From NCBI RefSeq assembly GCF_002025205.1, contig NZ_CP019947.1, forward strand, positions 627,501 to 691,500: a DNA stretch of 64,000 bases, read 5' to 3'. Both the position numbers and the translations under genes were made by a program. Shown here piece by piece: positions 57,018 through 64,000 of this stretch. Source of the stretch: Pseudomonas sp. CC6-YY-74 (GTDB lineage: Bacteria > Pseudomonadota > Gammaproteobacteria > Pseudomonadales > Pseudomonadaceae). Positions within the stretch are counted from its first letter, which is position 1. The number at the start of each line of letters is the position of its first letter. The notes beneath the pieces were generated by a model. That model was not told the DNA's origin. It searched no databases and saw nothing but the letters and a program-made list of their open reading frames with translations.

Positions 57018-57737
57018 ATGAATACGCTTATCGAGGTCTCCGACCTCAGCAAGACCTTCACCCTGCACCAGCAACATGGGGTTGTCCTGAATGTGCTCAA
57101 TGGGCTGAATTTCAGCGTGCGTGCTGGTGAGTGTCTGGTGCTGCATGGCCAATCGGGTGCCGGCAAGTCGACCCTGTTGCGTACCCTGTACGGCAACTAC
57201 CTGGCTGCTGGCGGCAATATTCGCATGCTGCATAACGGCCGTTGGGTTGAACTGGTCGGTGCCGAGCCGCGCCAGGTGCTGGAGGTACGCCGACAGACCC
57301 TGGGCTATGTCAGCCAGTTTCTGCGGGTGATCCCGCGCGTGGCGGCCCTGGACGTGGTGATGGAACCGGCCCTGGCCCGTGGCTGGAGCCGCGTGGATGC
57401 CGAGGCGCGGGCCAAGCAACTGCTGAGCCGCCTGAATATCCCGCAAGCCTTGTGGCAGTTGGCCCCTGGCACCTTCTCCGGTGGTGAGCAGCAGCGGGTG
57501 AATATCGCCCGCGGCTTCATGGTCAGCTGGCCATTGATGCTGCTGGATGAGCCGACCGCGTCGCTGGACGACGCCAATCGTCAGGTGGTACTTGAGCTGG
57601 TCAATGAAGCCAAGGCCGCCGGTTCGGCGCTGATCGGTATTTTCCATGACCGCGCCGCCCGCGAGGCGGTGGCGGATCGTATTCTCGACATGACCCCAAA
57701 TGCCGCGCCCAGGCAGGAGTGTGTGTATGCCGGCTGA
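57018..57737 (+). CDS. phnL: C-P lyase accessory ATPase PhnL
   Basis: A 239-residue ABC-type ATPase with Walker [10 protein letters not shown], signature [15 protein letters not shown] and Walker [13 protein letters not shown]. PhnL acts with PhnG, H and I on the phosphonate. It overlaps phnM by 11 bases. A REP palindrome directly precedes its ribosome-binding region. Confidence 0.93.
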   Translation: MNTLIEVSDLSKTFTLHQQHGVVLNVLNGLNFSVRAGECLVLHGQSGAGKSTLLRTLYGNYLAAGGNIRMLHNGRWVELVGAEPRQVLEVRRQTLGYVSQFLRVIPRVAALDVVMEPALARGWSRVDAEARAKQLLSRLNIPQALWQLAPGTFSGGEQQRVNIARGFMVSWPLMLLDEPTASLDDANRQVVLELVNEAKAAGSALIGIFHDRAAREAVADRILDMTPNAAPRQECVYAG

Positions 57738-58872
57738 ACAGATTTTGACCAATGCGCGGGTGGTGACGGCCGAGCAGGAGTTTGTCGGCACCTTGGTACT
57801 CCGTGACGGTTTGATTGCGCAGGTGGACGAGGGGGTCAGTGGTTTGCCCCAAGCGCTCGACCTCGGTGGCGATTACCTACTGCCGGGATTGGTCGAGTTG
57901 CACACCGACAACCTGGAAAAATACATGAGCCCGCGGCCAGGGGTGGACTGGCCGTCGACCTCGGCGGTGCTGACCCATGATGCGCAGATCGTCTCGGCCG
58001 GGATCACCACGGTGTTCGATGCCCTGGCCATTGGCGACATCAACCCGCGTGGCAAGCGTATGCAGCAGTTGCCCGCCATGCTTGCCGCCATTGCCCAGGC
58101 CTCGGCGGCCGGCCACACGCGCGCCGACCACCTGTTGCACCTGCGCTGCGAGTTGTGCCACCCGGATAGCCTGGCAGTATTCCGCGATCTGGTAGAGCAC
58201 CCGCTGGTACAACTGGTCTCGGTGATGGATCACTCGCCGGGCCAGCGTCAGTTCGCCAAGGAAGATAAGTACCGCGAGTACTACATGGGCAAGTACCACT
58301 TGAGCAGCGCCGAGATGGACGCCTTTATCAAGGAGCAGGTGGCCAACTCCATCGAGTTCAGCGACCGTCATCGCCGCGCCATCGTCGAGGATTGCCATGC
58401 TCGCGGCCTGGCGCTGGCCAGTCACGATGATGCGACCCTGGCCCATGTGCAGGAGTCGGCCGGCTTTGGCATGTCCATCGCCGAGTTCCCCACCACCCTG
58501 GAAGCCGCCAAGGCCAGCCACGAGCTGGGGCTCAAGGTGTTGATGGGCGCGCCGAATATCGTCCGTGGCGGTTCGCACTCGGGCAATATTGCCGCGGCCG
58601 AACTGGCCCGTCACGAGGTGCTGGATATCCTCTCCAGTGACTATTATCCGGCCAGCTTGCTTCAGGCAGCTTTTATGCTGGCCGAACAGGACAACGGGTA
58701 TGATTTGCCGCGGGCGATTGCCACAGTCAGCCGTTCGCCCGCGCAAGCGGCGGGGCTGCATGACCGCGGCGAAATTCGCGTCGGGTTGCGTGCGGACTTG
58801 ATCCACGCCCAGGTACATGACGGCCAGGCGGTGATCCAGCAGGTCTGGCGACAAGCGAACAGGGTGTTTTGA
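57727..58872 (+). CDS. phnM: Alpha-D-ribose 1-methylphosphonate 5-triphosphate diphosphatase PhnM
   Basis: A 381-residue amidohydrolase-fold enzyme that removes pyrophosphate from the triphosphate intermediate. Metal-binding and core motifs seen are [41 protein letters not shown] and [10 protein letters not shown]. The ATG at 57727, inside the end of phnL, gives the family length. Confidence 0.93.
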   Translation: MPAEQILTNARVVTAEQEFVGTLVLRDGLIAQVDEGVSGLPQALDLGGDYLLPGLVELHTDNLEKYMSPRPGVDWPSTSAVLTHDAQIVSAGITTVFDALAIGDINPRGKRMQQLPAMLAAIAQASAAGHTRADHLLHLRCELCHPDSLAVFRDLVEHPLVQLVSVMDHSPGQRQFAKEDKYREYYMGKYHLSSAEMDAFIKEQVANSIEFSDRHRRAIVEDCHARGLALASHDDATLAHVQESAGFGMSIAEFPTTLEAAKASHELGLKVLMGAPNIVRGGSHSGNIAAAELARHEVLDILSSDYYPASLLQAAFMLAEQDNGYDLPRAIATVSRSPAQAAGLHDRGEIRVGLRADLIHAQVHDGQAVIQQVWRQANRVF

Positions 58873-59438
58873 TGAGCGGCAGGTTGATCTATTTGATGGG
58901 GCCCTCGGGCTCGGGCAAGGACAGCCTGTTGAATGCGGCGCGTGAGCGTCTGGCCGAGCGCGGCTGCCAGATTGCCCGGCGGATCATCACCCGTTCGGCA
59001 GAGGCGGTGGGGGAGGACGCCATTGGCGTCACTCCTGCCGAGTTTGATCAATTGGAGGCCAAGGGCGCTTTTGCCTTGAGTTGGCGCGCCAATGGCTTGG
59101 CCTATGGCATCTCGCGGCAGATTGATGAGTGGCTGATGGCAGGGCAGGACGTGCTGGTCAATGGTTCACGCGCTTATCTGCTGCAAGCACGGCTGCGTTA
59201 TCCCGAGCTGATGGGGGTGTTGCTGACGGTGGAGCATGCGGTCCTGAGCAGGCGTTTGCACGCACGAGGGCGTGAAACCTCAGCGCAAATTGAACAGCGC
59301 CTGGCGCGCAATGGCCAGTTCGACAGCAGTGCTGCGGCTGCCGCTGAAGGGCTACACCTGCTGGATAACTCCAGCGATCTCGAACACTCGGTGGACAAGT
59401 TGCTGGCGCTGGTCGGAGCCAGCGGCATATGTACCTGA
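58872..59438 (+). CDS. phnN: Ribose 1,5-bisphosphate phosphokinase PhnN
   Basis: A 188-residue kinase with the P-loop GPSGSGKDS near residues 10-18, similar to guanylate kinases. It converts ribose 1,5-bisphosphate to PRPP, so the ribose made by the C-P lyase route can be reused. Its ATG overlaps the phnM stop by one base and its end overlaps phnP by 10 bases. Confidence 0.92.
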   Translation: MSGRLIYLMGPSGSGKDSLLNAARERLAERGCQIARRIITRSAEAVGEDAIGVTPAEFDQLEAKGAFALSWRANGLAYGISRQIDEWLMAGQDVLVNGSRAYLLQARLRYPELMGVLLTVEHAVLSRRLHARGRETSAQIEQRLARNGQFDSSAAAAAEGLHLLDNSSDLEHSVDKLLALVGASGICT

Positions 59439-60178
59439 CTCTGCTGGGCACCGGCGATGCCCGTCAGGTGCCGGTGTACAACTGTGCGTGTGCGGCCTGC
59501 GACAGCGCACGGCTCGACTCGTCACGGCGGCGTGGCCCCTGCTGCGCCCTGATCGAATGCGGCTCTCAGCGCTGGTTGATCGACTCCGGCCTGACTGATC
59601 TGAGCGAACGCTTTGCGGCCCATAGCCTGAGCGGCATCTTGCAGACCCATTATCACGCCGATCACGCCCAGGGCTTGCTGCAGCTGCGTTGGGGCCAAGG
59701 CTTGAGCATTCCGGTGCATGGGCCGGATGATCCAGAGGGCCTGGCGGACCTGTACAAGCACCCTGGCATTCTTGATTTCAGCCAGCCCTTTGCCGCCTTC
59801 GAACGGCGTCAGTGGGGCGCGCTAGCGGTCACCGCGTTGCCGCTCAATCACTCCAAACCGACCTTCGGCTATTTGTTGGAAGCCGAAGGCCGGCGCATCG
59901 CCTACCTGACCGATACCCTCGGCGTGCCGGAAGACAGTTGCCAGGTCTTGCTGCAATCGTCGCTGGATCTGCTGGTACTGGATTGCTCAAGCGCGCCGCA
60001 GCCGCAGGCGCCGCGCAACCACAACGACCTGACGCGGGCGCTGGAGGTGATCGAAAGGCTGCAGCCGGGCGAGGCGGTGCTGACTCATATCGGTCACAAC
60101 TTCGACGCTTGGCTGCTGGACAACCCCGATGCATTGCCGGCGGGCGTCAGCCTGGCCTATGACGGTCGGCTGCTGTGA
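59429..60178 (+). CDS. phnP: Cyclic phosphate phosphodiesterase PhnP
   Basis: A 249-residue metallo-beta-lactamase-fold enzyme that opens 5-phosphoribosyl 1,2-cyclic phosphate, the product of PhnJ. The metal motif THYHADHAQG is near residues 72-81, and an N-terminal Cys cluster (NCACAACDSAR) is the probable structural zinc site. It is the last gene of the operon. phnO, present in E. coli between phnN and phnP, is absent here. Confidence 0.93.
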   Translation: MYLTLLGTGDARQVPVYNCACAACDSARLDSSRRRGPCCALIECGSQRWLIDSGLTDLSERFAAHSLSGILQTHYHADHAQGLLQLRWGQGLSIPVHGPDDPEGLADLYKHPGILDFSQPFAAFERRQWGALAVTALPLNHSKPTFGYLLEAEGRRIAYLTDTLGVPEDSCQVLLQSSLDLLVLDCSSAPQPQAPRNHNDLTRALEVIERLQPGEAVLTHIGHNFDAWLLDNPDALPAGVSLAYDGRLL

Positions 60179-60184
60179 TTTAGG

Positions 60185-60203
60185 CCGGCACCGACAGTGC
60201 CGG
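60185..60203. other. Hairpin between phnP and the convergent Lrp gene
   Basis: CCGGCAC (60185-60191) and GTGCCGG (60197-60203) form a 7-bp stem with a 5-nt loop and no T-run. It lies in a 123-base convergent gap and may help terminate both units. Confidence 0.45.
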
Positions 60204-60301
60204 AGGAACTGCTGCTCGGCGCCTTTCCCGGCCGTTGGCGTTGCCCGTAATCCTGCGAAACCCGCTGGACCTGATGCCATCCCTGCTCTGCAGGGCGCGG
60301 C

Positions 60302-60769
60302 TCAATCCAGCGGTAATTCGGTGGTGCGTTTGACTTCGCTCATGGCGATGTTCGAATGCGCTTCCTGCACGTGCGGACGTTGCAGCAGGTGGTCACGCAG
60401 GAAGCGCTCGTAGCTGGCGATGTCCTTGGCCACGACCTTGAGCAGGTAGTCCGAGCCGCCGGCCATGGTGTAGCACTCCAGCACCTCGGGGTAGCCGACC
60501 ACCGCCTGTTCGAATTCCTCGAGGTTCTTACGGCCGTGAGCCGACAGCTTGATGTCGACGAATACGGTCATGCCCAGGCCCAACAACTTGGGATTGAGCA
60601 GGGCAACCTTGCGCTCGATCAGGCCTTCTTCCTGCATGCGGTGAATCCGCCGCCAGCAGGGCGATTGTGACAGTTCGACCTTCTCGGCAATCTCGGCGGC
60701 GGAGAGGTCGGCGTTGTGCTGCAGCAGGCGGAGAATCTTGCGATCGATAGGGCCGAGCTTTTCTTGCAT
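60302..60769 (-). CDS. Lrp/AsnC-family regulator
   Basis: A 155-residue regulator, minus strand. The N-terminal helix-turn-helix (LGPIDRKILRLLQHNADLSAAEIAEKVELSQSPCWRRIHRMQEEGLI) is followed by the ligand-binding RAM domain (TVFVDIKLSAHG, GGSDYLLKVVAKDIASYERFL). It is divergent from the indolepyruvate oxidoreductase gene across a 201-base gap and probably responds to an amino acid to control it. The exact ligand is unknown. Confidence 0.92.
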   Translation of the reverse strand: MQEKLGPIDRKILRLLQHNADLSAAEIAEKVELSQSPCWRRIHRMQEEGLIERKVALLNPKLLGLGMTVFVDIKLSAHGRKNLEEFEQAVVGYPEVLECYTMAGGSDYLLKVVAKDIASYERFLRDHLLQRPHVQEAHSNIAMSEVKRTTELPLD

Positions 60770-60970
60770 GATTTATCCCGATTTTTTGTAATTGTTGCAA
60801 TCGTCATGCGCAGTATTGGCTTTTCTTCCCATAATTAGAAAGAAAATCTCCGTACCGCTCAGTCATATTCTTAGCCAGTCGTTTAGCCCGGTGATCCCGG
60901 GCGAAACAGAACCCGGTTGGCATTCACCGTTGCCAGCCTAGCTCTCCATAAAAATAAAAGGAGCGTGCGC

Positions 60971-63900
60971 ATGTCTCTGGCCGAGATCCGCCTGGATGAC
61001 AAGTATCGCCTTGCCACTGGTCACCTATACCTCACCGGCACCCAGGCGCTGACCCGCCTGCCGATGCTGCAAAAACAGCGCGACACGGCCCATGGCCTGA
61101 ATACCGCCTGCTTTATCTCCGGCTACCGCGGCTCGCCGCTGGGCAACCTGGACAAGAGTCTGTGGGAAGCCAAGGGCTTCCTCCAGGAAAACGCCATCCA
61201 CTTCCAGCCTGGGGTCAACGAAGAGTTGGCCGCCACCTCGGTGTGGGGCAGCCAGCAGACCAACCTGTTCCCCGGCGCGCGCTACGACGGTGTGTTTGCC
61301 ATGTGGTACGGCAAGGGCCCAGGTGTCGACCGCTGCGGCGACGTGTTCAAGCACGGCAACTCGGCTGGCGTCTCCGCGCATGGCGGCGTGCTGCTACTGG
61401 CCGGCGACGACCATGGCTGCAAATCGTCGAGCATCGCCAACCAGAGCGAGCATGCGTTTATCGCCGCCTCGATCCCGGTGTTGAATCCGGCCAACGTCCA
61501 GGAAATTCTCGACTACGGCATCATCGGCTGGGAGCTGTCGCGCTACAGCGGTTGCTGGGTGGCGTTGAAGACCATCGCCGAGAACGTCGATTCCTCGGCG
61601 GTGGTGGATGTCGATCCGCTGCGCATCGAGGTGAAGATTCCCGAGGACTTCGAGCTACCGGAAGACGGCGTGTATATCCGCTGGCCGGACCCGCCCCTGG
61701 CCCAGGAAAAACGCCTCAATACCTACAAGATCTACGCCGCTCGGGCCTTTGCCCGGGCCAACAACCTCAATCCGTTGATGCTCGATTCACCGAATCCGCG
61801 CCTGGGCATCGTCACCACCGGCAAGTCCTACCTGGACGTGCGTCAGGCCTTGGAAGATCTCGGCCTGGATGATGAATTGTGCGCCCAGGTCGGCCTGCGC
61901 GTACTCAAGATCGGCATGAGCTGGCCACTGGAGCCAGTGTCGGTGCACGAGTTCGCCGAGGGCCTCGACGAGATTCTGGTGATCGAGGAGAAGCGCAGCA
62001 TCATCGAGGATCAGCTGACCGGTCAGCTGTACAACTGGCCGCTGGGCAAGCGTCCGCGGGTAGTCGGCGAGTTCGATGAAACCGGCGTCTCGCTGCTGCC
62101 AAATCTGTCCGAACTGACCCCGGCGATGATCGCCCGGGCCATCGCCAAGCGCCTGGCACCGATCTACAGCAGTGCCAGCATCGACGAGCGCCTGGCCTTT
62201 CTTGCAGCCAAGGAAGCCTCCCTGGCGGCGCCCAAGCACCACACCCTACGCACCCCGCATTTCTGCTCCGGTTGCCCGCATAACACCTCGACCAAGCTGC
62301 CGGAAGGCAGCCGTGCCCAGGGCGGCATCGGTTGCCACTACATGACCCAGTGGATGGACCGCAACACCGATACCTTCACCCAGATGGGCGGCGAGGGCGC
62401 GACCTGGATCGGCCAGGCGCCGTTCACCGACACCGCGCACATCTTCCAGAACCTCGGCGACGGCACCTACTTCCATTCCGGCCAGCTGGCGCTGCGTGCG
62501 GCGGTAGCTGCTGGGGTCAACATCACCTACAAGATCCTCTACAACGACGCGGTGGCCATGACTGGCGGCCAGCCGATCGACGGCGAACTGCGCGTCGATC
62601 AGCTCAGCCAGCAGGTGTTCGCCGAGGGCGTCAAGCGCATCGCCTTGGTCAGCGACGAGCCGGATAAATACCCGAGCCGCGCCGGCTTCGCGCCTATCGT
62701 GAGTTTTCATCACCGCAACGATCTGGATGCGGTGCAGCGCGAGCTGCGCGAGTTCAAGGGCACCTCGGTGATCATCTATGACCAGACCTGCGCCACCGAG
62801 AAGCGCCGTCGGCGCAAGCGCGGCAAGCTGGTCGACCCGGCCAAGCGCGCCTTCATCAACCCGGCGGTGTGCGAGGGCTGCGGCGATTGCAGCGTCAAGT
62901 CCAACTGCCTGTCGGTGCTGCCGCTGGAAACCGAGCTGGGGCGCAAGCGCGAGATTGACCAGAATTCCTGCAACAAGGATTTCAGCTGCGTCGATGGCTT
63001 CTGCCCGAGCTTCGTCACCGTGCACGGCGGCAGTTTGCGCAAACCGGAAGCGGTGGGCCTGAGTGCGCTGTTCATCGCCTTGCCGGAGCCCAAACAGCCG
63101 AGCCTGGAACGGCCCTGGAATATTCTCCTGCCCGGTGTCGGCGGCAGCGGCGTGACCACCGTCGGCGCCCTGCTGGGCATGGCCGCGCATTTGGAGGGCA
63201 AGGGTTGCAGCGTGCTCGACCAGGCCGGTCTGGCGCAGAAGTTCGGTCCGGTAATCACCCATATTCGCGTCGCCGCCAAGCAGGACGATATCTTTGCCGT
63301 GCGCATCGCCGCTGGCGAGACCGACCTGCTGCTCGGTTGCGACCTGGTGGTCGCCGCCAGCGAGGACGCCCTGGCCAAGCTCAACGACAAGATCGCCCAT
63401 GCGGTGATCAACAGCCATGAAGCGGCCACCGCCGAGTTCACCCGTAACCCCGATGCCCAGGTGCCGGGCGCGGCCATGCGCGAGGCGCTGATCGAGGCGG
63501 TCGGCGCGGGCAAGACCCATTTTGTCGATGCCACCCGCCTGGCCACCCGCCTGCTCGGCGACAGCATCGCCAGCAACCTGTTCATGCTCGGTTATGCCTA
63601 TCAGAAAGGCCTGGTGCCGGTGTCTGCCGAAGCCATCGCCAAGGCTATCGAACTCAATGGTGTGGCCGTGCAGCTCAACCAGCAGGCGTTCCTCTGGGGC
63701 CGCCGTGCGGCGCACGATGTCGCCGCAGTGGAGAAGCTGGCCAGTCCCAAGGTGGTCGAGGCGCCGCGCTGCGAAACCCTGGACCAGGTCGTGCAGTTCC
63801 GCGTCGACTTCCTCACTGCTTACCAGAACGCCGCCTATGCCGAGCGCTACCGCGCGGTGGTGCAGCGCGTGCGCCTGGCTGACCAGGGTGCCGATCAGGC

Positions 63901-64000
63901 CCTGAGCCGTGCGGTGGCGCGCTCCTACTCCAAGCTGCTGGCCTACAAGGACGAGTACGAGGTGGCGCGGCTGTACAGCGACGGCAACTTTATCCAGCAG
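60971..64000 (+). CDS. Indolepyruvate ferredoxin oxidoreductase family protein (fused), partial
   Basis: The frame opens at ATG 60971, behind AAAGGAG, and runs for 1010 codons to the window edge without a stop. It is the large fused type that joins the IorA-like thiamine-diphosphate part and the IorB-like gamma domain in one chain: FISGYRGSPLGNLD near the start, SGCPHNTSTKLPEGS near 435, the glycine-rich thiamine region GGEGATWIGQ and ILYNDAVAMTGGQP, a Cys-rich segment CEGCGDCSVKSNC near 637, and LLPGVGGSGVTTVG near 720. Family members oxidise aryl- or branched-chain 2-oxo acids to acyl-CoA. The end of the protein is outside the window. Confidence 0.92.
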   Translation, partial: MSLAEIRLDDKYRLATGHLYLTGTQALTRLPMLQKQRDTAHGLNTACFISGYRGSPLGNLDKSLWEAKGFLQENAIHFQPGVNEELAATSVWGSQQTNLFPGARYDGVFAMWYGKGPGVDRCGDVFKHGNSAGVSAHGGVLLLAGDDHGCKSSSIANQSEHAFIAASIPVLNPANVQEILDYGIIGWELSRYSGCWVALKTIAENVDSSAVVDVDPLRIEVKIPEDFELPEDGVYIRWPDPPLAQEKRLNTYKIYAARAFARANNLNPLMLDSPNPRLGIVTTGKSYLDVRQALEDLGLDDELCAQVGLRVLKIGMSWPLEPVSVHEFAEGLDEILVIEEKRSIIEDQLTGQLYNWPLGKRPRVVGEFDETGVSLLPNLSELTPAMIARAIAKRLAPIYSSASIDERLAFLAAKEASLAAPKHHTLRTPHFCSGCPHNTSTKLPEGSRAQGGIGCHYMTQWMDRNTDTFTQMGGEGATWIGQAPFTDTAHIFQNLGDGTYFHSGQLALRAAVAAGVNITYKILYNDAVAMTGGQPIDGELRVDQLSQQVFAEGVKRIALVSDEPDKYPSRAGFAPIVSFHHRNDLDAVQRELREFKGTSVIIYDQTCATEKRRRRKRGKLVDPAKRAFINPAVCEGCGDCSVKSNCLSVLPLETELGRKREIDQNSCNKDFSCVDGFCPSFVTVHGGSLRKPEAVGLSALFIALPEPKQPSLERPWNILLPGVGGSGVTTVGALLGMAAHLEGKGCSVLDQAGLAQKFGPVITHIRVAAKQDDIFAVRIAAGETDLLLGCDLVVAASEDALAKLNDKIAHAVINSHEAATAEFTRNPDAQVPGAAMREALIEAVGAGKTHFVDATRLATRLLGDSIASNLFMLGYAYQKGLVPVSAEAIAKAIELNGVAVQLNQQAFLWGRRAAHDVAAVEKLASPKVVEAPRCETLDQVVQFRVDFLTAYQNAAYAERYRAVVQRVRLADQGADQALSRAVARSYSKLLAYKDEYEVARLYSDGNFIQQ

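Overview
The window is a stretch of a Pseudomonas-type (Pseudomonas sensu lato) gammaproteobacterial chromosome. The evidence is the gene order aspS-yebC-ruvCAB-ybgC-tolQRAB-oprL-cpoB-queE-queC-tRNA-Lys, the block alaS-lysC-rsmA-tRNA-Ser-tRNA-Arg, an AmrZ homologue beside a phn operon, high G+C coding sequence, and Pseudomonas-style REP palindromes. No insertion sequence, integrase, CRISPR array or rRNA gene was seen. Genes run off both ends of the window.

Layout. (1) 1-13 kb is housekeeping: the start of an Hpt/HD signalling protein on the minus strand, then aspartyl-tRNA synthetase, YebC, the RuvCAB Holliday-junction machine, the Tol-Pal envelope system and two queuosine genes, ending at a tRNA-Lys with its own terminator. 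(2) 13.4-36.4 kb is an aromatic catabolic block lying between tRNA-Lys and nadA. It holds pcaR, benR, benABCD, benK, catBCA, benE, benF, a five-gene branched-chain-type ABC importer, a very short chemoreceptor, pcaI, pcaJ, pcaF and pcaD. Together these encode every enzyme from benzoate through catechol and beta-ketoadipate to succinyl-CoA and acetyl-CoA, with four candidate uptake routes. (3) 36.6-48.8 kb returns to housekeeping: nadA, alaS, lysC, rsmA, one tRNA-Ser and two identical tRNA-Arg genes, a small exported protein, mgtE, and a complete sodium-pumping oxaloacetate decarboxylase (oadG-oadA-oadB). (4) 48.8-60.2 kb carries amrZ on the minus strand and a complete C-P lyase operon phnCDEFGHIJKLMNP (no phnO) behind a candidate PHO box. 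(5) 60.3-64 kb has an Lrp-family regulator divergent from a large fused indolepyruvate ferredoxin oxidoreductase, cut by the window end.

Regulation is unusually legible. A LexA-type box sits on the ruvCAB promoter. Paired PcaR-type operators with the same 19-bp spacing lie in front of pcaR and pcaI. XylS/BenR direct repeats lie in front of benA. A perfect inverted repeat brackets the -10 of alaS, and a PHO box precedes phnC. The catabolic block has no CatR, so catBCA appears to be carried as the tail of the ben operon.

I do not see a wholly unknown system. The least explained part is the pairing of an ABC aromatic-type importer with a chemoreceptor that lacks a periplasmic ligand domain, and a perfect 20-bp palindrome inside the importer operon.
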